A DNA stretch of 64,000 nt from Amblyomma americanum (Eukaryota; Arthropoda; Arachnida; Ixodida; Ixodidae), in assembly GCF_052857255.1 (NCBI RefSeq), contig NC_135500.1, positions 100,277,394 to 100,341,393 of the forward strand, read 5' to 3'. The first letter of the stretch is position 1, and every line of letters starts with the position of its first letter. A model generated the notes under the pieces. It was not told the origin of the DNA and did not search any database. It saw only the letters and a program-made list of their open reading frames with translations. Positions 44,460-56,578 of this stretch are shown here, piece after piece. Made by a program: the position numbers and the translations under genes.

Positions 44460-45520
44460 GCGTTCTGTTGTCCTCTCTTGGGCTGTCTTTCGCGCAGTAA
44501 CTAAGGAGAAATGCTGTATATTACACCTATGGAGGATGTTACATGATTAAACTGACGCCGAATACTACATCTTGCACTGTCGTGTGAATCAAGTCCTCTG
44601 CGACCTTACATGCGAAAGAATTTACTTTTATTGCAATCATTTCTTAATTCTCGATTGACCTTTGCCACAGTTTTATACCGCCTTGACCTGCAGAATACTG
44701 ACATTTAAAAGAAGTGTTCGACCGTTTCCACATGTTGTGCAACCTCTTGACGTGCGGAACACCGAGGCTTAAAACAAGCTTTTTCCGAATTAACTTCAGT
44801 CCATAGTCTAGCGCCTTGTTGTCTGTTTTCCCCTCCCTTGTCTGTCGTTACTGCGGGCTGCTTCGTACGAAGAGTAACTGGAACCAAGATTGTGATTTCT
44901 GAGGAAAAGTGATTTTCTTCATGAGCTGCCGTGTCATCCTATAATGATGCGTAAAGATATGCCTGCCGCTACTATTAGTGAAACAACTGCTAGTTTGCGC
45001 TAGATATTGTCGGCAAGTTAACTTTGTGTCTTTCGCTTATATTATTAATTTGCGCATCTGAGCCGCGCATTATGCGATGGATCAGGGCCAACTAGAGAAC
45101 AGTGTTGCATTGCTTTTTTCAATAGCTATTGTTCTGCAGCGAGGCTGTGGAGACAACTGAAGAGGATGGCGATCTCTCCCTCTCGCGCCTGACTTTGCTA
45201 TTGGAGAACACTAATAAACCGTGGGAGGGAGGTATAGCTCATGCGGTAAAGTCATAATGCTTGAATAGAAATTAATTTTATTCCTATATGGTGTGGAAGA
45301 CTGGTCATGAGTGCATAAAGATACCGCCTTGCGTGGCACTGAGACAATTTCTGCGAGTATTTTTTCCTGATTGAAGAAGAACGGTTGTCTTTTTCGCTAT
45401 TCGATTCGGGTAATTTTGCGTCGTTCAGTAGCGCATCTGTATACCTGGCTTCTTCTCTTCGCATGATGGTACAGATGAAAAATATTGCATTGTGAGAAAC
45501 GCGCGTCGTGGAACTGAGTC
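44460..45520. other. non-coding, no gene recognised
   Basis: No feature recognised in this AT-rich stretch. Confidence 0.4.
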
Positions 45521-45589
45521 TCATGACTGAGTCTTGGTAACGCCATTCACAATGCGCGCTCCGCTGGGGCATAGATGATTTGCGTGGCT

Positions 45590-45772
45590 AGGTATGGCGC
45601 GCATCCGGAAACACGGGCACACCCACCACTGCCAGCTTCGTCTTCGCTGCGCTGCAGCTTTAAGGGCTTCCGAAGCCGCATTACGCCTGAGAATGGTGAC
45701 GAGCTCTTCGTCTTCGCTTACATCGTTTCGTGCAATTATGGCAGAAGGGGACATCAGTGATCGTACTGACAC
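45590..45772 (-). pseudogene. possible Harbinger-like transposase N-terminal fragment
   Basis: The - strand frame reads DVSEDEELVTIL, then RRRSWQWWVCPCFRMR. An acidic start followed by Arg-rich WWVxP resembles the N-terminus of PIF/Harbinger-type transposases in arthropods. No DDE core follows. The evidence is weak. Confidence 0.25.
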
Positions 45773-45784
45773 CGCGCCAGTGTG

Positions 45785-46270
45785 AACGTGAAGGGTAGAT
45801 GGATCAAAAGTGGCACATCACCCAGAAAAGGTCCTTAAGAAAGGAGGTTTTTCAGAAAGAGTCAAATTGTATTCTTCTGTATAAACACTTCGTACTGCTC
45901 GACGCTGGTCACTAGGTGAGCAGCCGCAACACCTCCGAAACTCGCCAATGTGAGTGTGCCTTAAGGGTCCTGCAACACATGGTCAGGTAGTTTTTGAAGC
46001 GGGAGCTTCAGTACTAGAGGTCTCGGGCTGAGATCGCCATGCGTTGCTGATGACTTTCAAGGCTCAGGCAAGGCCAAACCTTCAGTTTATAAGTTTGGAT
46101 ACCCGATAGATGGTCAGTGGTCCGACCAATGGCCAAGCAAATGGACAGGTAAAGGGTCAAGGTCATTTCGTGGTCAAGGAGAGGACGTCAAGATCGCGCC
46201 AAGATAAACCAAAATCGGGTCAGGTGAAGGACTCTTGGCTCAGTTAGGAGCCGAAACGCGGTGTATACGG
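45785..46270. other. non-coding, no gene recognised
   Basis: Contains several short GGTCA-type words (46100-46230) but no clear unit. Confidence 0.35.
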
Positions 46271-46275
46271 GACAG

Positions 46276-46430
46276 GGCGTGACGTCGCGCCCTCTTAACC
46301 GAGTACATAGCGGAAGGAGTGCCGGTGCGCCTAGGCACGAAGTCCACACGTGGTGTTCACGTGCAAGGCCGTGACGTCACGCCACCTTAGGCGAGCATAA
46401 TAGAAGCGGCGGAGACGCCTAGCAGCCAGA
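46276..46430. repeat. imperfect direct duplication with GTGACGTC motif
   Basis: gtgacgtcgcgccctcttaa at about 46279 recurs as gtgacgtcacgccaccttag at about 46371. Both are followed by a similar tail (cgag, cata, gcgg, cgcctag). Spacing is about 92 bp. Confidence 0.6.
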
Positions 46431-48295
46431 GCCGTGGAGTCGGGCCCAAAGACCAAAGAAACGACCAAAAGCATAGATGTCACGGATCCCCGGAGAACAC
46501 TCGGACCGAAAGAATAGGCGACAGGTGTACCCACGCAAACGCACATTTCATACACCCTACGTGACACAAACACTAGCACACAAAACTACCTAACAAGTAC
46601 AAATACTACCAATACACACCGCCCGAAAACACCCAGTCTACTACCGTTCGGCATTAGTGCTCACGGTTCGGTGCTGAATAAGCGTTGCATGTGTCCAGTC
46701 AGTGGCATCCAGGTAGTCAGCGTCGAGGTGCAGCTCGAAGTGCTCAGGCTGGCGTCGCCAGCGGCGTCGATGGTGGCGTCGTACGAGCCCCCAGTCCATG
46801 TGCCCGTGGAGGTGATGCTGGTGATGGTGGTGTTGTGGGCACCACCCAAAATGGGTGGCCACAGCGCTGGAGGCAACTTTGACCATAGCAGGTGGTTGCG
46901 TCAGCCGTTGACTTCCCGGAACGGGCTCAGGAACGGCAGGAAGTCGACATTGCGACGCCGTATAACTCGAGATCACCAGAGCAGTAGCCGGCATTGGTCT
47001 CTTCCATCCGAGGTGTTCCTGATCTGCCGGAACCTCCGCTTCACTGTTCTTCCCCCCCGTGCCACGCTATCCCTCGTGCTGTTATAACCTTGGCGTTGGT
47101 ACACGTCATTCTTGTCGTCGTCTTCGTCCTCTCTTCTCCACCAACCATCTCTCCCCACCTCACGAAATCCCTCTTCTTAATCTTCTTTATTCTTGAGTTA
47201 ATACACGTCATGTTTATCGTAATCCTCGTCGTCTTCTCCAAACTTCTTTAGTTCATACTTCTATTTCAAACTTCCTATGACATGTGAAAATAGCATAACA
47301 TGACTTTGCAGGCTTAACAATCGTGAAGCTATCGTATCTCCCTTGGTTCAACCAAAGCTAAAGCGCCGTTAGTTACTTTTTTGTTCAGGCCGTCCCTGGT
47401 GGAGAACTAACTCGCTGGTGTTGGCGGCCTTTCTTCCTATCGGCTGGTAAGGCAGCGTAGATTACTGTTTTTGCTATCGCCTAAGTTCGGTGCATCGCAG
47501 CCGGAAATGAAGGAGTGGGCCGCGTAGCTGGCTCTGCCTGTAGAGGGCAGCCGTCAGGCGAGTTTTCATCACGACTCAGTGTCCTTAATTCAGAGCAGTA
47601 AATCACGCATAACGTGCCGAATCATGTCCGCCATGGACAAGGCAGAAGTGACAAAAACACTCCAAACGAAGGTGACGTTGTCTGGTAGCCCAAAATGTCG
47701 TGGTGGCACGACGTAGTGTCAAGGCTTGAATCGGTCTTTAGTTTCGAATGACGGCAGTGGTGGGGTGTATGATTCTTTTGCTTTTTGATAAGTGTGACAT
47801 CTTGAGCAATGCCTTTAAGTCGTTCACCAACTTTATTTTCTTCAGACGTCCGTGGATTCAGTAAGTCGCAAAACTTTAGATGTGCTAGTCCTATATACCA
47901 GGTGCAAGTGTCACTTGATACTTATGCGCGCAGATACAAGGATCGGGCTGTGCGTTTTTTTCAGCAGATTCATCACCAGAGTATGTTTAAATTTCATCTG
48001 TAAAACGGTCCCATTCAGTGAGTGCGTCTCCGTGGTTGTGATACCGAATCAGCGCAGTTGCTTCAAAGCAAAAAAAAAACGACGTTGGCTAGTTTACCGA
48101 CATGATCCCTTAGCTTACACCTCTTCACCGACTCGCATTTCGGAAGCCATTCATCGGCGATTGTACAGGATGTTGTAGCAAAGGTCTGCTGTTTGCTATG
48201 ATGCTGCCAGTGGCTCGCTGCGCATTCTGCTCTCGTGATGTGGCCGTCTTGAGGCAAATACATTAGGGCAGAGACGTCAGTGAGTCTGCTTCTGC
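46431..48295. other. unassigned, some open frames
   Basis: Overlapping frames of 117-138 codons at 46641-47087 are open on both strands because the DNA is GC-biased. I recognise no domain. At 47040-47250 two stretches with tacacgtcat and cgtcgtcttc recur about 115 bp apart, an old duplication. Confidence 0.35.
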
Positions 48296-48299
48296 GCCG

Positions 48300-48775
48300 A
48301 AGGTGTGAGGGACCCAACACTGACCAAAGCTGAAGCTTCGGCATGGCGTCATCTTCGTACTGACACGCACTCTATCCTATACTACAAATTCTTGTTCCTC
48401 CTCACCCTCAACACGGACAAATGCCCCAGCTGCCAAGAACACCGGCCTACACTCTATCAGTCCGTTTGTACCTGCACAACACTACCCGGCGGCATCCCAC
48501 CTATAACTCTTCCCAATGATTCCTGTTGGGAAGGTGCCTTGTTAAGCACAAAGCCGAACGACCAGCCCCGGCTAATCGAGAGTACCGAGAAGATAGCGGT
48601 GGCAAACTAGATCTTGGACTATGAGCCGTTCTTGAGACCGGTCTGACGTGCACGAACCCACAAGACCAGCGACAGCTGCTCTGGCGGGTCTGCCGGATCG
48701 CGGCGGCACATGGAGCCCTAGACTGAGGGAAGGCACTAAGGAAGACAAGCACAGTAAGGAAGGAAGGAAGGAAGG
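48300..48775 (+). pseudogene. I-type LINE ORF2 C-terminal fragment
   Basis: The + strand reads DPTLTKAEASAWRHLRTDTHS, then CPSCQEHRPTLYQSVCTC and LIESTEKIA. The layout matches the zinc-motif C-terminus of the intact LINE ORF2 (TKEQEVTWRRLQTRS ... CKHCGQ...). It ends near a (GGAA)n run at 48757-48775. It is 5'-truncated. Confidence 0.7.
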
Positions 48776-49084
48776 CCTCAGACGTTGCTGGCACATACCC
48801 ATTACGGGGGAGTGGTCAAGACACAGGCGATTAATTACTGGATACAGGAAAGTTTTGATGGGAAAAGGAGTGGTAATAGTATTTAGTCTGATAGATTGGA
48901 AGACAGAAGGACAGGGGTCCTGTTAACTTGGAGATCGAAGACGGGACAATAGCTTAATGTGCATAATAGTATACAAGCACAGTATAGCTTTATATCAAAT
49001 GTTTTTCCTCTTCCTCCTCCTCATTCGGCAGGATTGTTACGTGCTGAGGCATTTATTTGCAACGCTTCCTGAAGGTGACAGAGA

Positions 49085-49210
49085 GTTCAGCATTACAAGG
49101 CGCAATAACTTCCTCCGCTACGCTCTTCTTAACGTTCTCCGATCGGGACGGAGAGCTCAGCTCGATAAGGCGCAATAATTTTTTCCTCTGCTACGCTCTT
49201 CTTCTCCTAA
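49085..49210 (+). repeat. short tandem duplication
   Basis: The block containing aggcgcaataactt...cgctacgctcttctt (about 49098-49131) is repeated at about 49169-49205 with small changes. It lies just upstream of a LINE fragment. Confidence 0.6.
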
Positions 49211-49264
49211 GCGGTGGCGTCCACAGAAATTCAGGATTACCACTGCGACAGCCATGGCTGCTAT

Positions 49265-49625
49265 CCTCTCCCCAGGCTCGGGGTCTGGAGAAGGTCGGTG
49301 AGCGAACTCTTAGGCGCCTGCACACAAATACGTTGACGTTGATATGTGCTCAGTAATTGCAAGATATTTTATCCGAAAGTGAGCGGGCGATGCAAACAAT
49401 GTCGGGAAGTTGCGGACGACTTTCACGTGACGTGGGCATGTCAGAAGAACCCCAACCTTCTCCTTACCCTCAAACCCACCCTAGAGGACTGGGAGGAGAC
49501 CCTGCTCAACTTCTATGGAATGGAGGACTATTGAGCGCGACTGGCAGCTTCGACCATTGACGTTTGTCGGGAATTACGCCCCGCCCATTCAAACATATAT
49601 CAATAAACTTTTTTTCTGCCTACCC
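49265..49625 (+). pseudogene. second I-type LINE ORF2 C-terminal fragment
   Basis: The + strand reads KVGERTLRRLHTNT, then after a shift VSGRCKQCREVADDFHVTWAC and LEDWEETLLNFYGMED. The CxxC...H....C motif and the following Trp-rich segment match LINE C-termini. AATAAA at about 49601 precedes a T-rich end. It is a different family from 48300-48775. Confidence 0.7.
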
Positions 49626-50040
49626 CCACACAGAGTGCGTAACAATGTGAGTGAGGGCAACAGTCACCGAATCTAAGAGAAGCACAGGGGATTTATTTTG
49701 TGGTATTGATTAGTAGGAAATCAGTAGCGCAAATATTTCAACCGAATACATTATTGACTAGAAACAAGATGAAAGGACCCCGACATGTCTGCAAAGGGAT
49801 CGGAACCCCCGGTGCAGTGTGAATGTCGGTCAGGTTTTATTCACGCTGAAATGTTTTTGTTGTGCGCAAGAGGTCCACGTCTGTGCTTCAAGAGTGCTTA
49901 TTTTTAGTCTAGGTTTTCTTGTGATTTTGAAAGCCGCGGAAGATAGGTCGATGCCTCCAGTGCACGCTGATAAAATTGATCACTAAAAATCACTTCCGTA
50001 CCCCAAAGTATGATACAACCTATGAAAATAAAAAATGCTC
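49626..50040. other. non-coding, no gene recognised
   Basis: Nothing recognised. Confidence 0.35.
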
Positions 50041-50049
50041 AAATGTTTA

Positions 50050-50926
50050 CGTTGTCTTGCGTAATGTGGGAAGCGAGATAGCGGTTACGGTGTTGAAAAA
50101 TCGGCGCGAAAAGACGACAGACGCATAGAGAACAGACACCACAAGCGCTGATTCGCGGCTCAGCGCATACTCACGATACGCACAATATGTACAGTCTTTA
50201 TCAAAAGTCTTCGGTACAAACGTTTTTCGCTTCAACCCTATAATGGAGCCATTACGGCACTAATAAAGACTGACGAACCTTGAAATGCTAGCAGAAGGCT
50301 TCTTCTTGCAGTTGAGAAGCTTCTTTCTCGACGTGTTTTCAATGATCCGCTGGACGAAGCATTCTAGGGAGATTCATTTCGCTGTAGTGGAACTCTGTAA
50401 CCTGAGGACTTGACTGAGGGTGTATATACTGCAAAAAAATGATACACACAAAACAACGACAAAACAAAATAAATCAATCAGGCGCGTCAATATATGGCAA
50501 CTCCCTTTTACGCAGGACAGTCGTTGCGTAACAGACACATGTGCGGTCGTTCTTACAGATGTGGTACGTCTCTGACAGCTCCCTAGTCAACTTATTAGGA
50601 TGTGAAAACAAAATTTTGATCTGATCAAGAAAAGCTTCACACACACTGCTTTCACTACAGTGCTCTTCGATAATTGAAGGACGCGATTTGCCAAAAGGTA
50701 CGTTGTGCTTCTGCAAACGTACATATAAGCACCGGCCAATTTGTACGATATACTTCCGGTCACAGAAGGAAGGGTATTTGTAGACCCCCCTATTTTCATA
50801 TGTGGCGGACTGGTTTAGATGCTTCACTATACAATCCTTCGCCCTGCAACACAAAACACTCTTACAGCGCGTGTCAGCCATAGCACAGATTCTGGCAGCT
50901 TTTTCGGGGTAAGAAATAGCCCACAT
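50050..50926 (-). pseudogene. Penelope-like GIY-YIG relic with 3' region
   Basis: The - strand frame 50474-50926 reads GVYKYPSFCDRKYIVQIGRCLYVRLQ (GIY-YIG core, with VQIGR for the usual GQTGR). It continues IEEHCSESSVCEAF, NKLTRELSETYHI and RELPYID, matching the end of Penelope-like proteins. The untranslated 3' region probably reaches about 50050. The RT part is missing, so this is a truncated relic. Confidence 0.75.
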
Positions 50927-51475
50927 GCATCAGAGCTATTACCCACACTTTTCAGTTGCTAAGAGAAAAGGTAAACATGGTGAAAATCAGTAATTTTTCT
51001 TTTTCCCTTTTTTACAATCACGGGTGATGACCTCTTGATATCCTAACATGTTTGAGCACTTTCTTGCAGGTCAGAGACAATTCTTCCTTTGGAAAACTTT
51101 ACAGCCTTAATCTGCCAACTTCTTCGAGGAAGCGGTTACTCATTGACTCAATGCATGACTTCTGCAAAGATGATCCCAGGCAAGCCAAACTATGAAAAAT
51201 TTCAGAAGTTCAGAATGAGAGATGCTTCTATGTTCGGCGTTTGTCTCATCAAATAAAAAAAAATCTATATAATAGTTCTGTTATCAAAGTGCTATTTTCG
51301 GCTCCGAAAAAAGTTGGCACAATCTGTGATATGGTCGGCACGCACTGTAGTCGAGTTGTGCGTGGAAGGGTGAAGGGCTGTACAGTGAACGATGTAAACC
51401 AGTATGTCACGTGAAAAAACGGTGGTGTACAAAATTCCGCTCTCCTGTGGCCGGAACGAGCACGCATTTGTCCTG
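50927..51475. other. non-coding, no gene recognised
   Basis: Nothing recognised beyond A/T-rich sequence. Confidence 0.35.
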
Positions 51476-51477
51476 CG

Positions 51478-52050
51478 TTGAAGAGAGAGAGAGAGAGAAA
51501 GACAAACGGAAACCAAGGAAGGTTAACTAGGCAGCGCCCGGTACGCTACCCTACACGTGGGAAGGGGAACACAGGGAGAGATAGAAAGGGGAGAGAACAG
51601 AGAGAGATTATCACTTTTCCACATGTCCGTTGGTCATTACTTGCAGGGTACACAGGGCACACACTGATAGTTCACAACCTTGCACTCAGTCCTGAGTCCT
51701 TCAAGAACTTGAAAAGTGCCTTCAAAGCTGTCCTCTGCGATGAAGGCTTACTCCAAGGACCCAGAATCTTGGCTTCAGTAAGGGGCCGAGGATCTAAACG
51801 GCGGAGTGTTGCAGCCAGGAGGGCACGCTCAGGCTGAAATTGAGGCAGTTTGAAAGAAGGTATTCTATAGGTTCGTCGCACCCACAGATCTCACACGCAG
51901 GAGAGTCTGCCATTGCGATTAAGTGGGAGTAGGCATTTGTGAACGCCACTCCCAGCCACAGGCGACACAACAGCGTAGCATCGCGGCGGGAGAGGCCGGA
52001 CGGAGGACTGGGTTGGAATAAGGGGTCTAGGCGGTGCAGACGGCATGCGT
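51478..52050 (-). pseudogene. LINE ORF2 C-terminus and 3' tail
   Basis: The - strand reads GLSRRDATLLCRLWLGVAF, then CEICGCDEPIEYLL (zinc-like motif), then QPERALLAATLRRLD and LKALFKFLKDSGLSARL before the stop. This is the C-terminal end of a LINE ORF2. Its 3' untranslated part contains cacgtgtagggtagc and ends in a (TC)n run (51485-51499 as GA on +). Confidence 0.72.
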
Positions 52051-52135
52051 GGGAGAGAGAGAGAAAGACAGAAAGGCAGGGAGGTTAACTAGGCAGCGCC
52101 CGGTATGCTGCCCTACACGTGGGAAGGGGTGAGAG
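52051..52135 (-). mobile_element. second copy of the same LINE 3' tail
   Basis: The (GA)n run and ggttaactaggcagcgccc ... cacgtgggaagggg here repeat 51485-51562. The 3' tail of one insertion thus directly precedes the 5'-truncated body of another in the same direction. Confidence 0.75.
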
Positions 52136-54885
52136 TTGTCATATATAGACGCACCTGATTGATTTCTTTTCTGTTGTTTTTGTTTTCTGTATACCTTTTC
52201 CGAGTATGTACATATTCCTCGTTTTTGTAAATAAGCGATGAGTGCGTTTTTTCTGCGTCTGTTGTCTCTGTGCGCCGTTTTTATTAAGATGGCGTACTAT
52301 TTCGCTCAAATGTCGGCACCACGCCAGGTTTTACGACGAAGTGCGTAACACACACCGTTCCACTTGCGGTGCCACCAGTGCGATGCCTTCTTGCATGCTT
52401 CCGCGGCGCCTCATCCTTTCCCACAGCGCTGCATTGTAACTGCGAAACTTTACACTAAAGGCTGCGGCGCGGTATTCCTTAATTGATAGTTCGATACCCT
52501 CCCCGTCGTGAAAAGCTACGGAAGACTCCATTCTCGAGCGCAAAGTACTCAAGGAAATGAATTTCACACAGACTACCTAGCACGCCCAGTGAACTCATTT
52601 TGAGGAAGAACGATGCCAGAGTTTCAGTACGTTTATGTGTTTATACGTCTTTTTGTTGTCACTGGGAACTTTAATTTTGTGGTGTTTGGTGTGCCAGTCA
52701 GTCCTGAATTTACGCTTCTGTATAAAGTATGCGAAATTTTTTCGCCCTAGTATTATTTTCCTCTTTAGGAAGAATATTCCCGTTAGCGGCACCAGCGCTC
52801 TTGCACGAAATGATCGTGTAAGTTCCACTGTATATGCGTCAGTATACCATTTCATTAAGCTCTCTTTATGGCGTGTCTACTTCTAATTACCGCTCATCCT
52901 TGTGACTACTGCCTTCGGTGTGGTGTGGTCATGACCAATTTTTGCTTGTGTAGTTTTTCTCTTGCCTTTTCTTTTTACGGTAAGAAATAAATGTGTTTTG
53001 ATTTATCGACTCATTCTCTTCAGCTTTGCTGCGCCGCGCCAGCTTCTGTAACGCCTCGCCACACCAGGCCGTTTTGTACTGCATCCCCAGAATCAATTCA
53101 GCCCCTTGTTCTCCCCCTATCCTCCTCCTTAGACCTGCGTTTACGCCAATGCCGCGGATACTTTGGTCTCTTCATTTATGAGCTATAGTGTTGGCAGCGT
53201 AACTCTTGAGCTTAGTGCAGAATGGCTAGAGTTAAGGAAATCCTGAATACCAACTGAAGACGCTTTAACCCTTTTATTACTGCGGGAAAACCGCAAATTT
53301 AACGACCGTGTTCGTAAAACCCTATATAGATATAACTTTTTGAAACTCTCGCCTTATTGCAGCACATCATATTGCAGCTAAAAGACTTCTCTTTTGAAAG
53401 TCGCAAATAAAAAGATACATATTTCTTACGATGAAAAAAAAATATTTGATTGGCATATTTTGAGAGACTCGCAAAAATGGGCAATAATATTAAATATGTT
53501 AAGTCACAAAATAGGATGACAAAAATGCAGCGTATACGTGTTTTGTGTTACTTTATCAGAAGCAAGTATTCGAAGTTGCACAAATCGTCATGCTGAACTT
53601 AGCAATCAGTGAAAAAAAATCGATTGTTTTTGCGAAGCGCTAGGGCTACTGAGCAACAGAACGCCAAGGTCAATCCCGAATCTCCTTAGAGAAAAATAGA
53701 TCCACTAGACAACTGGTGGCCTGGAATCGTTCAGAAAATGCCTGAAGCTTTCAGGGAGGCTTGGAAAGCAGCGAATCTTCGCGCCAACAGCGGAAATGCA
53801 AGTTACAAACTGATACTAGTCAGCAGACTGGCGTGGGCGACGCATTAATTTCTGAGCGAAATAAAACAGGACGAATGGCCGTCATCTCTTCACACAAAGC
53901 TATAGCCTGCATCAAAAAGTCAAGTGCCGATGCTACGGAATCGCCAGAAGACCGCCGTTGTTGAGCAGGGTCGGTGCGAGACGAGCTACCACCTTGGACG
54001 CAGTGCTCGCGGGGATTGCTACGTGTTAACAGGTTTCGTGAGTAGCTTGAAAATACTCACCCATATGGCTGGCAAAATAGCTGGATCTGAAAGTCAAGCA
54101 GAGTTCTTTTACAATACACTGAATGTAATTACCCTCTTGGAAGGCACCCGGATCACGCAGAGTGTGCTATTTCTCCCCATCGTTCAAACTGAACAATTTA
54201 AATAAGCGCGGTAAGGAAAGAGTTAATGCTAGAGGTCCTGAAGGCGACAACTGTCCGATGTCGGCGTCTGGCTTCGACATCTGTGTGAAGTGTTCAGCTG
54301 TCAGCCCTGTTAGGTTGGGGTGACGTTTAAGAGGAGTTCGCGCTCTCCGCCAGTCACGTGCGTTCCTGTCTGAACACCGGCTACAATGAAGCATCGGCTA
54401 TAAGAAACACCAGTTGCAGCAATCTGAGAACACTTCAGTGACAGGTAATATTGATGGGGTTCTAGTGATGACAGTAGCTTAAGTTACAAGTAGCGGTAGG
54501 GGTCGTAGTGATACAGTGGGTGCTCTAGGCTGGAGAATGATAGCACGAACGTAGAGAAGAAATCTCGCACGTTTCCTCCGTTTCCATCCCAATGATCGCA
54601 CCTCAATTGCTTTAATGCCTTAGCACACTTTTTTGGGCTAGTTCGTGCATACTTTAATTGGTGAAAAGAAAATAGCGCAAGATTATGCACAGCACAAGAA
54701 AGAATGAATACGAGACAAAGTTGCTTTAATGCTGGAAGCAGTTAACGACTTCATTTCTCACCCCTTGTCTCAGCAAATTTTTGCCGTCCCTCCCTCGATA
54801 CTACTGAAAAAGCTGTGATGTGCGCGCTATGGCTTACGCTTTGTAGCCTTGCCTCCGGCGGCAGTGTTCCGACCTGGCTGGCCAG
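52136..54885. other. unassigned 2.7 kb
   Basis: Open frames at 52242-52567, 52991-53188 and 53761-54205 have no recognisable domain. No repeat structure was seen. Confidence 0.4.
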
Positions 54886-55672
54886 CACCGTCGCTGCCTC
54901 TGACGCGCCTGCAGACTTCCCCCCCAGCACAGGTCAGCGCACCCAACGTAGGGAGCCGGCATGCGCCTCACGAGAATGGGACAGGCGTGACGACTTTGCC
55001 GGGGAAGCTGAGTGCGGCGCAATTCCCCGAACAGCGCATGCACCGTCGCTGCCTCTGACGCGCCTGCAGACTTCCCCCTCAGCACAGGTCAGCGCACCCA
55101 ACGTAGGGAGCCGGCATGCGCCTCACAAGAATGGGACAGGCGTGACGACTTTGCCGGGGAAGCTGAGTGCGGCGAAATTCCCCGAACAGCGCATGCACCG
55201 TCGCTGCCCCTGACGCGCCTGCAGACTTCCCCCCCCAGCACAGGTCAGCGCACCCAACATAGGGAGCCGGCATGCGCCTCACGAGAATGGGACAGGCGTG
55301 ACGACTTTGCCAGGGAAGCTGAGCGCGGCGCAATTCTCCGAACAATGCACGCACCGTCGCTGCCTCTGACGCGCCTGCAGACTCCCCCCCCCCCCCCCCC
55401 CCCTCACAGGTCAGCGCACCCAACGTAGGGAGCAGGCATGCGCCTCACGTGAATGGGACAGGCGTGACGACTTTGCCGGGGAAGCTGAGTGCGGCGCAAT
55501 TCCCCGAACAGCGCATGCACCGTCGCTGCCTCTGACGCGCCTGCAGACTCCCCCCCCCAAGCACAGGTCAGCGCACCCAACGTAGGGAGCCGGCATGCGC
55601 CTCACGAGAATGGGACAGGCGTGACGACTTTGCCGTGGAAGCTGAGTGCGGCGAAATTCCCCGAACAGCGCA
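54886..55672. repeat. 155-bp tandem array, five copies
   Basis: A unit starting caccgtcgctgcctctgacg repeats at 54886, 55041, 55196, 55352 and 55518, i.e. 155, 155, 156 and 166 bp apart. Copies are almost identical except for a C run of 7 to about 20 bases (longest near 55383-55402). Each unit contains ggcgtgacgactttgcc. Long frames on both strands result from the period and are not evidence of coding. Confidence 0.95.
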
Positions 55673-56241
55673 TTCCTGTGGACCGACGGAAGAAACACCG
55701 AGTGGCGGCGACGGCGGAAGGATGACGGCGCCAACCCACCGCCCGCATGCACCTGAGAGGCCCGCGGCAAGCCAAAGAATTCGCGACTGAAAGGCGCCAT
55801 GATCCCCTTTGCCTGGGGGTGTTTCGGTGGTGTGTGCGCTGTCACGTGCTGAGGGCGGAGCCTAGGAGGAAGCCCAAGACTTTGGACTCGACCAGCGACC
55901 GGGGGTTCCCTGGCTAGGTGCCTAGGGAAGACGAACGGAACAAAAACCAGAGGGCAGTGGGAGGAGTGGAGAGTTCCGTCCTGGTGGTCGCGATCGATTC
56001 TGAGCTGCTGAGCCCTCCCATGGTCCCGTGGTGGAGCTGATGCCGCCCCTCGACTCCACAAGAAGCCCCGTCTCGTCACCGGGTGAGCAGATCGCCGACC
56101 CCCTTCAGGCAACCACTGACGATTAAATATTTTCCTTACCAGTCAGTTGTGATGTTGACTCGTTCACTCCCGCCCTCTGCACGAATCCCAGATGGCAACC
56201 CACCGGGTTGCGAATTGTGACCCCTCATTGGGGCCGTCACA
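55673..56241 (+). mobile_element. possible solo Gypsy-type LTR, 3' part
   Basis: The end at 56241 (cctcattggggccgtcaca) resembles the LTR end of the intact Gypsy element (gcattatgggggtcatcaca on its own strand). An ATTAAA at 56124-56129 could be its poly(A) signal. No primer site follows at 56242. The 5' end is unclear and may lie upstream of the tandem array near 54815. Confidence 0.35.
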
Positions 56242-56482
56242 AAGCCACGTAAATGAAATTCATGGTTAAAGGCTGAGGTTTACGTGGGATTCAAACCCAC
56301 GTCACTTAGGTACGCAACCGGAGTGTCTAACCTGTAGAGAGTTTTTTTCTGCATTGTCTGTCTTCGTGAAACACTTGTTAGAAGCTCAATACCATAAAAA
56401 GGACGGTAAGAAAACCTACAGTTCTGATGGGACCACAGACAATTCTGTGGCACACACACTTGTGCTTTCAACTCTTCAACAC
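56242..56482. other. spacer, nothing recognised
   Basis: No feature seen before the AAT microsatellite. Confidence 0.35.

Positions 56483-56578
<96 letters not shown>
56483..56578. repeat. (AAT)n microsatellite
   Basis: About 32 AAT units. It is the expanded tail of the - strand SINE that follows. Confidence 0.97.

Noticed and set aside
46641..47087. Overlapping 117- and 138-codon ORFs on opposite strands
   Set aside because: No recognisable domain, low-complexity His/Arg-rich composition, and no splice or start context that favours one.
54815..56112. Several ORFs of 114-233 codons on both strands
   Set aside because: They run through the 155-bp tandem array in different frames; openness follows from GC content and repeat period.
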